From positions 764,224 through 828,223 of the forward strand of contig JAIXMG010000013.1 of assembly GCA_025201345.1 (NCBI GenBank): a stretch of DNA of 64,000 bases. Direction: 5' to 3'. The notes under the pieces are model-generated. The model had not been told where the DNA came from, searched no databases, and was given only the letters and a program-made list of their open reading frames with translations. Below, piece by piece: positions 35,220-46,754 of this stretch. How positions within the stretch are numbered: position 1 is the first letter of the stretch; each line of letters begins with the position of its first letter. Position numbers and translations under genes: made by a program. Source of the DNA: Thamnidium elegans (Eukaryota; Mucoromycota; Mucoromycetes; Mucorales; Mucoraceae).

Positions 35220-37258
35220 AAACAGAGATATCCTTAGAATCGACATTGTTATCATTTTCACTTTTAGATGATAATGGGTTGATTAAAGATATTTGGGACC
35301 ATAATTACTTTATTAAGGATGCATGGTAAAACATAAAGTAGGAATTATGTAGTTCGCGTACTAATACAACTTTAGTTTACATTCTTTAGGTTCATTTTTT
35401 AAGATTTCAGACATACCAATATTAAACGTAAAATACAGGCAAGTCTGCTGATATATAGAGTTATGTTTCCTACATGAAAATAATTAATACTTTACTTAGA
35501 TTCATCGCATTTACTAAGAAGTACTTTATAGACGATTCCGATATTTTATCTAATGATAAAGATGTAACGTTAAATATGGATACCATGGCTGAAATAGAAG
35601 AGATACTGAATTTTGAGAGTCCTAAGAACGATTTATTAGTGTCAATACAGCAACAAGTATTCATCAAAGCGTTTATAATGATTTACATGATTTATATAAA
35701 AAACATTATATCAAATAAGCTGAAAACTATTGCAAGTCTCAATTTCGATATAAAAATTGGGTATGCCATTTCGATAGAAAATATGGTGTTAAACTATCTG
35801 TTCGGTTCCAAAGAAGAGTTACAAGATATTATATACACTAGTGGCTTGTTACAAAAGGATGACAAATCTAGCAAGCTTCGAATTATGACACAAGAAGAAG
35901 CACTATTGCCTATAATTCAACAATCTTTGAAACTACCGCTTACTCTCAGATATTTTTTTGTACTAGCTCAATTACATAAAGATTATGTACAACTAACGCT
36001 AAATCAAATAGTAGTCGAATCTAGCCCGCAAGAGGATCAAGAATCAATTATTATTCGAAATGAAATTATTCATATTCCGAATATATATGACTCTTTATCC
36101 TTAAGCATGTGGAATAAAGTCGTTGGCGGAAGTAGTTTAATCCAGTTATGTGACACGCATACGAACCCCAGGGATAAAGAATTTTTAGATTTATTTACTA
36201 TACAGAACCGAAAGTATTTTAGAGCCAATTTTAAGCGATATATATCTAAAAATGTAAGTATTACAAAACAGAGTAAACATTTTCCATTTTCGGTACCCGA
36301 TGTTTTAATTTTAATGTTACATATAGATCCTCAACAAGAATTATATCTTGAAAGACAATGACAAAATCAACATAAATATAAGCAATTCCTGTAGTTGTGT
36401 AGCTTGCTTAACGGTTAATGATATAATATATATTTCTTTTCGGCCTGTTCTACAAGACATTATCTCTCTTGTATCTACCTCGCTGATAAATAATCAATTT
36501 TTTGGGAAATATATAAATATTCAATATATACTTTACTTGATACTCTTCAATCACAACTCACATTTACAACCTATCCTTATCAAAATACTAAATGATGAAA
36601 CGAACTACTTTATTTATGAACATGAAATTGACATACATCATTATGTTATACCACAGCTATCGCGTCAGCTTTTGCAGCCTGTTCATCAACAACGACCATT
36701 TTCATATAAAGGGTTTCAAATGGGCACCTTGCATCATGTTCACTGTGGCAATTTCGGGTTCAACTTTATTACGGTACCTAAAGATGCAAATGCGAGTTAT
36801 AAAAACAGGAGATCAGATACGAAAGCTATTTTAATAGAGGGAGAAACGTCACTTCCAGCTTTTCTAAAAGGACATAAAGTAAGGAACTATCAAATAAATC
36901 GAGTATTATGTTTGAAGCAGCAAAAAAGTATAATTGATATAAGTATTGGCATAGGTAAACATTAATATGAAGATATTACCTTATGACTGACATGAAACTA
37001 GAATATTTTAAGTTCAATGATATGCGTAGTTTAGGGTTTGGTGAGACGGTCCCTCCAAAGAATATGTCAGAACCAATTATTGGGCCGTTCCTCAGTTCAA
37101 AAGAGTTTAAACAAGATCAAGATTTGGCAGTCGCAATTTCTGTTATTTACAACGGATATTCTTCTTCCTTTTCTTTTATGCCAAGAAGGGCAGGCGAGGC
37201 CATAAAAGAGCCTCTTTTAGTTACAATTACAGATCCGATGAATTTGGCTCGCTTTTAA
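33635..37258 (+). pseudogene. HSPA12-like Hsp70/actin-type ATPase relative, frameshifted
   Basis: Exon 1 starts at 33635; exon 2 runs 33767-34600 or so, and further exons continue to a TAA at 37256-37258. Segments resemble fungal HSPA12-type Hsp70 proteins: TFIEYDKQKKNISSWG, RDLHYILVVPSEWEEDIRED, ILFCSDLESFYYYTS, later KIGYAISIENMVLNYLFGS and GTLHHVHCGNFGF. Where this family should show its N-terminal phosphate loop (DFGTT-type), I read YLGNNRVYIES, so ATP binding is doubtful. The frame breaks near 36350: one frame ends at TGA 36359-36361 and the homologous sequence continues in the next frame from about 36348. One intron (35440-35502) appears to use a GC-AG donor (AG|GCAAGT). Otherwise gene-like, so a recent pseudogene or a single-base assembly error are both possible. 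Confidence 0.6.
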
Positions 37259-39060
37259 TAAATCAATGTTTTGACATTAATACAAAATTTACTAACCAAA
37301 TAAATTGTTGGTATGAATTGTTATAAAATAAAAGACAAATATAAAATATAAAAAAAGTAGGGTTTGAAGCTTGATCGTATTTATAGATATAAATAAACAG
37401 GAAGTATTTCAAGAAAAGAAGACAGATCAAAAACCGAAAGAACAGAATATATCCAAAAGATGGTCACCATAAATCGCCTTGCAAATGTCGACAAATACCT
37501 TTGATATAGATAACAATAGTATTCTGAAAATGATAAAAGTAGACAATTAAAGCCTTAGAAACAAGCTCTTTATGATATCAAGCCACAGATTTTTTTAGAC
37601 GTAACTTCAAACATAGATTTAAAATTGTCAGCAGCTGTAAAAAAAAAAAAAGGCATATTGGAACTGTTTTACGAACGACTCTGGAATCTACTTTTTTTAA
37701 AAAAAAAAACACCCAAACCAAAAGGATACTTTTTTTTCGATAACTGCATTTCGATACAGTTGAATAAATGGAATCAAATTACTGAATTTTGCAACATTAA
37801 TTATTTTTTCACCTGGTTATATATATATATAAAGTAGAGTCGAGATAAAGAAAAAATAGAACAATCAATACTTTATTGGATATTGGACGGTTTGCATGGA
37901 ATTCAGTCAATGGCATTAATAGTTGATAGAGGTGGGGTTATGATGTATTATATACAAGACAAGTGGTTATCACAATGCCTATTTGAGTACTATGATGGAG
38001 TTATGGGATTGTTAAGTATCGTTTTTAGGAATGGCTATTATAAAAACGTGGATGTAGAAGGAATATGTGTGTTTATTTTTTTTCTTAATAAATATGAATC
38101 GATTAAAGCATATACTTGAGCTTTTATATATTGCTGGTATACCTGCTGTATTGGTGTTTAAAGACACATTGTTGAAAATGCAAAACCTACGTATACGACA
38201 TATACAAACCTATGTCTTTACATGATTCTACTCGCAAGGATTAATATCAAGTCCATTTGAAATAGCGTTTCTTTTTTATTTTAACTCTGATTAAATTATG
38301 TTTATTTCTCTTTCTTTCCTTCCTTTTTTTTTTAATATACATACAGGCATACGCACTATATATTTTTGATACATACAAATTAAGAATAAGCGTCAATATA
38401 CAATAAAGTCTGGAATAAAGATAACTTGATAGGAATCAAAGAACCTGATTAATATACATGTTTAAAAAACAACATGCTTAAATGTTTATATTTACAAGGA
38501 TTAAATAATGATAATCCTATAGTCCACTCCATGACATGGTTATATTTGGACTGAGTGCATACTTCATGTTTTAAAGAGAAAACTTATCGAGTCAACTTGA
38601 AAAAAAAAGCTATTTTTTAAACATTGTCGTCTTTTATCAGTTTTTTAAACTGATTTAATTAACATTTTTCTCTTTTTTTTAAAAAAAAAAATTGTAATAT
38701 TTTAAGCAGTTATAAAATATTGCATTCAAGATTACTTATAATCATGCTCGACTTTTGGTAGTATATGATATGCGTTTCAGTCCGTTACGAAAAAGAAGAA
38801 AAAAAAACTGATGCATCAAAAGGTCACCTTTGTTTTACAAGATCATTTGGAGAGAAAACCTTTTTTTTTTTCTGGTGTATTTGACAAGCTCAGAAATGGG
38901 GTAAAAGAATAATACTGATGGTTTTCCCTATTTTGAAAAAGAAATTGAAGTTTAATTTGAAGTAAAACAGAATAAGGAGAGGAATTGAAAATGACGAAAT
39001 TAAAAAAAAAAAAAAAAGATAAGTGAAAGATCTATTGAGGTAAGTAAATTATTAAACATA
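37259..39060. other. Intergenic with possible gene relics
   Basis: AT-rich. Near 37377-38119 several protein-like patches interrupted by stops (for example DIDNNSILKMIKVDN and LNKYESIKAY) could be decayed remains of another gene, perhaps a second HSPA12-like copy. A T-run/A-run palindrome is at 38673-38691. No intact gene. Confidence 0.4.
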
Positions 39061-40880
39061 TCTTTTTTTGATTTCAATGTATATTAAAATGATTATAAAA
39101 ACAAGCTTCGCTATTTTTATTTATTTAATTACATATCATCAAAAACCATAAATACACAAATAAAAAATAAAATAAAAATTACATTTTATTTTCAATTTTA
39201 TTTATATATTTATTAACATTCGAAACATAAATGTTTCTCCTTATAGTAGTAGAAACTTCAAGAGAAGTATATTTATGTAAAGAAATTCAAAAAAGTAAGT
39301 TTTCACTTTAAGTGACAAAACATGATAACCTTTACGATTTGTATATATACTGATATATATTTAGTAGAATTTCGGAGGAGCCTTCGTTTAGTAACTTGTA
39401 ATGGTATAACTAGTACGTTAGCTGTTAGCATAGTATTCTATCTATAGATATATCTTCTGAAGCAAAAAAAAAAAAAAAAAAAAAAAAGTAGTAAAGAAGC
39501 ATAAGAACTACAAAATATTGTAGTAATTTATCATATATTTTTTATAACTAATTATTATTCAACTTAATTTCATTATTATTAACAGTATATATATATACTG
39601 ATACAGTTTAGGATAAAAAGTTGTAAAGTTTGTGTGATATTGACGGTTATAAAATAAAAGTAAATATCAAAATACAAAAAATAAAATATAATAACAGAAA
39701 ATTATCAGACTTTAAAAAGGTAATGGTTTTTATTATAAGAAAATGTGTGTGCCTTATATACATATTGGATTTAAATGGACGCTTATCATAAGATGTGAAA
39801 CTTAGACAGTATTAGCAAGCCATTCAAATATGAGCAATTTGAATATAGAAATAGTTTCTTCAGAAGGTTAATTATAATAGCAGCGATGCCTATTATCTTT
39901 CTAATTGGCTTCACGGCTAAATAATAACAGATAGAGGCTTGCGGATTATAAATGATGTGATAATTATTTATGTAAACCAGTTATCTTAGTTATTCAATTA
40001 GTATTAACAGTCTTTAATAAATTTATATTCAATCGATAGAACGCTAAGAGGTATCTGAGTAATATAAGTAGAAATAATCTAATTGTATATAGATTATGTA
40101 AGTGACTATATGAGAATATGAGTACTTGTATAATCTATGTTTAATTCGATATTGTTACATATATTACGTAGATACAACACTTAGTTAAAATATAAATGTA
40201 GGTAACGAACCAGAAGTTAAAGTAAAGAAAAATAAAATAGATAGAAAAATAAAATAATATACAATCAATACAATCAAAAGTTCAAGGGATCAATCAAAGT
40301 AAAATATAGAATAAAAGTTATAATAAAGTTGGTGAGTAGATTTTTAATCAGTTGAAAGATAAGTTTTTTTTATTTAGTTATAGGAATTCAGGCTTTTATA
40401 GACATTGTAGTTCCCTTGAAATTGAAGATAATAGAATAATATAATGAAAAATAATATAGATGAAATGTTTTAGCATCGTATAACATCTAATAAAAAAAAT
40501 AATAATACTAATTTTGAGTCGGAACAAAACATTTTAGTTTTGTTGAACACGACTAGAGAAGTAAGATAATAAAATAACATGAAATAAAGTTAATACTAAA
40601 ATATAATATATTGTTGTTACAAATGGAGTCGTGGTTATTTGTAATATAGATAATAAGTAAGATATAAAATAAAAGATATTATTTTATAAGTTCAATAAAT
40701 TGAAAGTGAGCACCAGGTTTATAGTTGTCCAACTAAGAGAATGTATTATATAAAGATATAATACGTAGAGAAATAAAATAAAAGAATATAATTCAAGGGA
40801 TCTTTATAAGTAAGAAACTGAAAATAATCGAGTATGAAATATAGGTGAAAAATAAGATGAGATTTATTTAATAAGAAAAA
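39061..40880. repeat. Diverged, rearranged copy of the 55-64 kb repeat unit
   Basis: 39065-39156 resembles 56580-56672 (TTTGATTTCAATGTATAT ... CATATCATCAAAAACCATAA). 39630-39775 resembles 58612-58745 (GTGTGTGCCTTATATACATA). 39880-40190 resembles 58755-59060 (GATAGAGGCTTG, TTATTTATGTAAACCAGTTA). 40600-40870 matches 58310-58600 in reverse complement (ATAATACGTAGAGAAATAAA, ATCTTTATAAGTAAGAAACT). Divergence is clear, so this is an old relative of the terminal array with one part inverted. Confidence 0.7.
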
Positions 40881-41635
40881 TTATGTGGTATTTATATTCA
40901 AAGGTGTCGGTCAGGACATCCTTTGGATCTTGTAAAATATCTTTGATATCAGGAATAAATATGTTCCTTTTGATTCTAAGATGGTTGTAATGGATAAACT
41001 TTCTAAACTAAATGTGTTGTTTTTGATCTAGTTGACTAATAATATAAATAAATTGATGTTTTTACAATCAGAAAGAACTTAAAGGTGTTGTAAAATAAAA
41101 ATAAGTAGATGGAGTAACATATCTGATGTTAAATGAAGGATAAACTTTGAATAATAGTGTAGAAGTATGATGTAAAAAGGATAATAAAGGATAATTGACT
41201 AGAAAGTGTAACAGAAACTGAGATTAAGAATAAAAAGTAACTAATAAACTGAAATAAAAATGGAGAATAAAATAAAGAATAATTACACTAAAAGAAAAAG
41301 GGGTAATTTTGTTTCTGGAATTAAAAGTAATGAAAATGTGTAACAGAAGAAAATAAAAGAGACTTATTGAAAAGTGATGTGATAATAAACGGAGTGAAAT
41401 AATATTTGTTCAGGTAAAGGTTTAAAAATAGGACTTTAAACTTGTACGATATTCTTCGATTCGTAACACTGTGTTGAAAGAATAGAATTTTAGGAAGTTG
41501 TTGATTGTAGTTAAAAAAAAAATTACATTGTAGCTGTCAAAAATCAGCTCGTAACATTAGTTTCTGTTATTTGTATGGGACGATCAAAAATAATATAAAC
41601 ATCTCACGATAATATCGAAAAAAATAAAAAAAAAT
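40881..41635. other. AT-rich spacer before tRNA-Ala
   Basis: Purine-skewed AT-rich sequence, with no open frame of interest. It is probably further decayed repeat DNA. Confidence 0.4.
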
Positions 41636-41708
41636 TGGAGTAGCTGGGCGTCGATCCCAGTGCCTCTCACATGCTAAGCGAGCGCTCTACCATTTGAGCT
41701 ACAACCCC
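41636..41708 (-). tRNA. tRNA-Ala (AGC)
   Basis: The reverse complement folds as a 73-nt cloverleaf: acceptor stem GGGGTTG/CTACTCC with discriminator A, D-arm TAGCTCAAATGGTAGAGC, anticodon loop TTAGCAT (anticodon AGC), and T-arm CTGGG-ATCGACG-CCCAG. The G3:U70 pair that marks tRNA-Ala is present. One U-U mismatch (6-67) in the acceptor stem. No intron. Internal A and B boxes are intact, so it should be transcribed by RNA polymerase III leftward, with a T-run (A-run on the plus strand) just beyond its 3' end. Confidence 0.93.
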
Positions 41709-41767
41709 CCTTTCTTTTTTGTCATTCTTCTTTTAGTAGATATATTGGATGCTTAGTCAGAGTACCA

Positions 41768-41789
41768 CACGTGACATTCACGTGACTCA
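41768..41789. promoter_or_regulatory. Paired CACGTGAC boxes with AP-1/Gcn4-like site
   Basis: Two CACGTG E-boxes start 11 bp apart (41768 and 41779), and the second runs into TGACTCA (41783-41789), the Gcn4/AP-1 core. They lie about 60 bp upstream of the tRNA-Ala 5' end. One helical turn of spacing suggests cooperative binding, but what they control is unknown. Confidence 0.35.
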
Positions 41790-42594
41790 TCCAATAGGAA
41801 TCAAGCTTGAAATGGACTTGTTTTATAATACAATAAAATAAAGAGAAAATAATCAAAATAAGTAAAATAGTAAAAGGAAGTTAATTTATTAAAGATATAA
41901 AAAGGAGACCTTTTTATATTCAATTGAAGTAATACAAAATAATAGAAACATATGAATAAACTACAAGAGAACTTGAGAATATCATATGATAGATTATAAT
42001 AAAACCTTATAATAAAATTACTAATACAATAACTTAGAAATCAGACCACAAACACAAGGAACGCGAAAATGACTGATAGCTACAAATTATAACCTGACAT
42101 TTTTGTCAACCTGAAAATCGCTGATGGTTTGAATGCACCGGAACTCAACAGTTCGGTCCGAAACAATTCGGCTGGTACGACTACAGCCGAAGACCCTATG
42201 GACATCCCAGTTGATATCGAGCTCAGACTCAAGAAGACTAAGATCCAGAAAAGGAAGTTTGTGCCATCCGTTAGGAATTACGTAATAAGGAAAAAGGCTA
42301 AGCAATAATGAATAATGATCACCTCTTCAATATCGCATATCATTACTAAAACCTTTACCGAATATTAAACGGATGCACTTATTATAAATACTTATGATTA
42401 TCACACTACACATTATATATATATTTATTCCTTATTACTAATACTATTATATCGCTTAATTATAAATACCCCCACTCTATAACTAATAAAACATTATCTT
42501 CTATTTGACATAACTACTTACTTAATTGATTAACCACTGAGAGTTGAATCAATTACATTTAAATCACTATAAATACTATTACAAAACTTACATT
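41790..42594. other. LTR-like flank of the first Ty3 element, with ORF relic
   Basis: 42088-42306 is open on the plus strand for about 70 codons (IADGLNAPELNSSVRNN ... KKAKQ then stop) and looks like the end of some protein, not identified. After it, a TATA-like TATAAATACCCC near 42463 and an end in ...ACA just before the primer binding site suggest a 5' LTR. I could not find the LTR's left boundary or a second copy. Confidence 0.4.
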
Positions 42595-42604
42595 TGGTAG
42601 CACC
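42595..42604 (+). promoter_or_regulatory. Retrotransposon primer binding site (tRNA-iMet type)
   Basis: TGGTAGCACC, two bases after ...TTACA, differs by one base from the TGGTAGCGCC used by yeast Ty1 with initiator tRNA-Met. Its position just before the gag ATG is right for minus-strand priming. Confidence 0.6.
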
Positions 42605-42615
42605 AGTTTCTCAAG

Positions 42616-43350
42616 ATGACAGGAAAAGAAGACTATAACAGCAATAATGAAATGGCTGAACTTATCAAGAGGTTCACTACGGCTATGACTGAAAACAAAC
42701 AAATTAGGGTAAAAGAACCTAATACTTATGATGGTACAAGAGATGCTCTTTTAATTGATGGGTGGTTTAGATCAGTTGAAAGATATGTAAACTTTCAAGG
42801 GTGGAACACTGAAAGAAGCTACTTATTTGGTACTACTCTTTTACGTGATAGAGCTGACGCATGGTTTAGAACCATTGAATTAACTGACGAAGCCCCTACT
42901 ACGTGGTTGGAATTGAAGAGATTAATTACTGAATTTTTTAGGCCTGACAATTCTGTTAGAATTGCTCGTGATCGTTTAGCTGTATTAAAACAGACAGGTG
43001 ATCTGGTAACTTATATTAACAATTTTATGGATATTAAATTGGCTATCCCTGGAATGACTGATGATGAAGGTTGTGACAAGTTTGTCCGAGGTTTAATAAG
43101 TAAACAAATGCGTTCTCACATTAGACAATATGAAGCAAATACGTTAAAAGAAGCTATTCATGCCGCCTTAGCTTTTGATAGTGCTCAACATGAAGAAGAT
43201 TCGTTTAATAATTCTACTTCAAACTTACGTCCCAAACAACGAGTGGTTGATGATCCAATGGATCTTGATGCAATTGATGATAGAAATTATCAAAGATCAA
43301 ACTCAAGGTTTAACAACAATTACTCTCGTAATCAATCCTGTCGTATTTGA
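42616..43350 (+). CDS. Ty3/gypsy-type Gag, isolated and truncated
   Basis: A 244-codon frame. The core is a retrotransposon gag (capsid) domain: VNFQGWNTERSYLFGTTLL, DRADAWFRTIELT, TWLELKRLITEFFRP, RLAVLKQTGDLVTYINNFMD, and VRGLISKQMRSHIRQYEANT. The usual CCHC zinc knuckle is missing: the frame stops at NQSCRI, where the knuckle would begin, so the element is decayed or was interrupted. No protease or reverse transcriptase follows; at about 43.8 kb another retrotransposon's upstream region begins. It would form the virus-like particle shell of the retroelement. Probably non-functional alone. Confidence 0.75.
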   Translation: MTGKEDYNSNNEMAELIKRFTTAMTENKQIRVKEPNTYDGTRDALLIDGWFRSVERYVNFQGWNTERSYLFGTTLLRDRADAWFRTIELTDEAPTTWLELKRLITEFFRPDNSVRIARDRLAVLKQTGDLVTYINNFMDIKLAIPGMTDDEGCDKFVRGLISKQMRSHIRQYEANTLKEAIHAALAFDSAQHEEDSFNNSTSNLRPKQRVVDDPMDLDAIDDRNYQRSNSRFNNNYSRNQSCRI

Positions 43351-44208
43351 GGTTGATATTTATATAGAACATATAAATAATCATATTGTGAATAAAAATA
43401 AGCTTAATAATAAAAACTTCTAATATTTCAATAATAATGCATCCCGATACATTATTATTAAACACCGAAATCAATACGGACATTTCTAGTGAAAACGGTT
43501 CCTACTTCTGACTTAAAATATAAAAATTTTAATCCAATAACATTAATGTGAGATAAGAGATATTGTAATAACATTGGTCTTGATCCAGAACTAGCTACTC
43601 TGGATAAAAGAAAGGAACACCCATTGTTATAAGCAATACATTAACTCACACCAATGATATGAATATAGTATAAATAATATACTCTAGGACATATAGAAAA
43701 TATCTCCTTTATAATAATAAAACAAATATACAGTAATAATACTCTATATCTTGTAATTACAATCCTTTAATTATATAAAATATAATTATACGGGAAAAAG
43801 TTCTACTCAGAAATATATAAATAAAATATAAGGAACGTTTCATCAACCTACTCATAACATATCCAATAAGGACGATTCGACCACCTTGTCATTATTAAGA
43901 ACAAGGTGGAGATTACCGGAAGGACATGTTATCCGATCAAGGGGATTGGATCAAAGAATATTTATAGTCAATTCGAAAGAGTAGAATATATATATTTGAA
44001 AGTGAGAAGGTTGAGTCTAGATATTGACCCGAACCTATCATAACAATAAGATCAGGTACCGATTACGGTTGTCAAGAAGTATAAAAAGGGATTATTATTT
44101 AGTTTAGCAGAATTAGTTAGTTTATTTTTAATTAATAAATTTCTCTAAGTTTTATCTCGATAATTTATCGTCTAATTTACTTCAATTCCAACAATTTTTT
44201 TATCGAAT
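43351..44208. other. Junction between two retrotransposons; probable 5' LTR of the second
   Basis: AT-rich remains of the first element give way to a region with LTR-like features: a perfect 9-bp hairpin CCACCTTGT...ACAAGGTGG (43881-43909), a TATA box TATAAAAA at 44080-44087, and a T/A-rich leader to the gag ATG at 44209. No matching 3' LTR is in the window, since the element's right end is missing, so the boundaries are not defined. Confidence 0.45.
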
Positions 44209-45085
44209 ATGAACACTGAAAGAATCTCTGCTCCCTCTGCCGCTGTTGCTCCTATTGACTCTGCTGCCCCTGTCGTTCCCGTTCCCCCCACCATGGATCA
44301 AGATGTCAATATGAACGAATTTGACCCCATGGAACTCTCGGCCATGAATCTTACGGATGAAGAAGAAGAAGAAGTCCTCTCCCCCTTGGTTCCTGAAGCC
44401 ACTTCTTCCAGAAAGGAAGAAGTTGGTGCCGGTAATAACTCGGAACTTGATGAAGGTAAAAACCAACGTCAATTAATCAGAAAGATTAATAATGTTTCAA
44501 CTATTGCAGAAAGCAATATTAACTCTTCTTCTATAAATTTAGATGATGATTTAATCAATTTATATGAAAAAAAGATCAAACAGCTTTTCAAAAAACAACT
44601 GTTTAGTGAAGATGCCGATGAACTTATCAAAAATAATCAATTGATCAAACAATTGAAACTGTCAATTCAACAAATGAAGAACGACGAAATAAAAATTAAT
44701 ACGCAGAATGAACCAACAAAGAATACTCCAAAGAGATTTGATGTCCCATTCTTCCAACTTAATGATGATCCATCAGCTTGCAAGTCAGAAAACAAACCTT
44801 CATATGACAACGCTGAAACATTTGTTTCCATGTTCGAAATGATCCTGAAAACAAATGATGTGGATATTAATAAAGACTGGAAAAAGTATTTAGCCAAATC
44901 CTTTTTATACAGCAAAAATGACAAACATCATCGCTGGTATTCCAACTTCATCAACCCACTTAGTGAGAACACCAAGTGGAATGAAATTAAAGAAAAATTG
45001 ATTGATCGATTTGGAAACTCAGCTAACATGGCCAACAATATCGAAAAATATTTGGACTTACGTCAAGGCCAACAAGAATCCATTA
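44209..45085 (+). pseudogene. Ty3/gypsy element 2: Gag N-terminal part, split by a MITE
   Basis: Starts MNTERISAPSAAVAPIDSAA and continues with an acidic leader and a helical capsid region (ETFVSMFEMILKTNDVDINK, WNEIKEKLIDRFGN). At 45086 a 149-bp MITE interrupts it right after QQESI. Removing the MITE and one TTA copy continues the frame directly into RDYVDRYLETYLRLP at 45238, which proves the insertion came later. This Gag is unlike that at 42616, so it belongs to a different family. Confidence 0.8.
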
Positions 45086-45234
45086 CACTATGGCGGAACC
45101 TATGGTAACAATGCTCAATATGGTACCTATGTTACCATAATTTTTATATGCAGCGAATCAGATTACAGAATAACTAATATTATGGTAACAAAGTTACCAT
45201 ATTGGGCATTGTTACCATAAGTTCCGCCATAGTG
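45086..45234. mobile_element. 149-bp MITE with long inverted repeats (TSD TTA)
   Basis: Left end CACTATGGCGGAACCTATGG and right end (reverse complement CACTATGGCGGAACTTATGG) match over about 57 bp with few differences. The target duplication TTA is at 45083-45085 and 45235-45237. A 3-bp TTA duplication points to PIF/Harbinger-type mobilisation. No coding capacity; a transposase elsewhere must have moved it. Confidence 0.88.
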
Positions 45235-45237
45235 TTA

Positions 45238-46754
45238 GGGATTATGTCGACCGTTATTTGGAGACATATCTTCGTTTGCCAAATAGCAAACAACCTAGTG
45301 ATGCCATTGAGGCTATGAAATTTATCAAGTCTCTTTTACCAAAGGCTCGGGAAGAAGTCACTAACTCTTTGAAAAAGAATAAGAGACAAGACTCTGACTC
45401 TTACCTCCCAAGTACCTTACATGAAGTTTTCAGATATTTGGAAAAGAATATCGGTGACATTCAAGAAGCATTGTACTTAGCCGTAACAACTTCTGTAACA
45501 AATAAAAGAAGCTACAGCAATGTCGAAGGTTTTGAAAGCAAGAAACGTGCATCAATCGAAACCAACAACTATGAGTATCAAAACAAGAAACTCAAGGAAG
45601 ACAAACTATGTATATATTGCAAAAAAGCCAACTTCAACTTTGAACATTTGAAGACCTGTGTCGACTATCTTAAAAGCGACAAATATAAACAATTCCTCCT
45701 CAAACAAGCTGAGAGAAGAAAACAACAGGTAATAAAAATTTTCTATAACAATCCCGAACAGGATACTAACTCTATTACTGGTCATTATAGTGAAACCTAT
45801 AACCTAATTTTAGATGATTTAGAAAACTTTTTTATTAATTACCAATTCCCAGATAAGGAAAAAACAAATGTTGAACCTTTTTTTAATAAAAATTTAAAAG
45901 ATAAAAATAATATTTCTTGCTATTTAATTGATGGATATTCTGAAAAAGAGTTAGAAGAACTTTCACCATATTCCCCTTTTATTACCATTAATAACGAGAA
46001 ATTGGTTAGCATGCTTGATACTGGTGCTACCGTATCATTAATTAATAAAACATATGATTTTGAAGATAAAACTGTCTTTGATGATATCATACCTGCCGAA
46101 GGTAGATTATCTTTTGTAAATAAAGATGCATTTGCCATGCGTATTGGAAAAACAAAACCTCTTGAAGTAAACTACAGAGGAAAAGATGTATTCCACCATA
46201 GTTTTGAGATTGTGGAAATGCCTGATAATAAGATCCCAATCTTAATCGGCAGAGACCTCATTCCTAAACTTGGAATTTATATAGAAAATATTGCATATAA
46301 CTTCAATGAAAAAGAAGAAGTTATCTACAACGAATCTGTGGATGATACGTTATATAAACCTAATGAATCTAAAGCATGTTCGGAAAAAGAATATGAAGCT
46401 TTTATGGAAAGTATGAAACCATATTTAAAAGCTAATGAAAATATCAATGTACATGAATTATGTCCATTAAAGGAAGCTGTTGTTTATTTAAATACACCTC
46501 CCTATCAAACTAGTTTCTCTAGACCTTATCCTATTGCGTATTCATTATTACCTGTAGTTAGAGAACAAATTAAGAAATGGCTTGATGACCGAACTATAGA
46601 ATTAGCTTCACCAAGTAGTTTCAACAATCCACTTACGCTGGTACCTAAACCAACTGGTGTAGACGGAAAGAAAAAATGGAGAGTATGTTTAGATACCAGA
46701 AAGATTAATAACTTACTTGAAAATGTATCAAACGTAAATACCCCATTAATTTAA
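45238..46754 (+). pseudogene. Ty3/gypsy element 2: Gag C-terminus, protease and start of reverse transcriptase
   Basis: Continues the broken Gag with a zinc-finger-like CIYCKKANFNFEHLKTC, then a retroviral-type aspartic protease: active site MLDTGATVSLI and flap/end motif ILIGRDLIPKLG. The reverse transcriptase starts with PYQTSFSRPYPIAYSLLP, TIELASPSSFNNPLTLVPKP and KKWRVCLDTRKIN. It ends at an in-frame TAA (46752-46754) inside the RT, between the conserved RKINN region and the first catalytic Asp; the RT carries on in the same frame beyond it. A CAA-to-TAA change would be enough. Confidence 0.85.
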
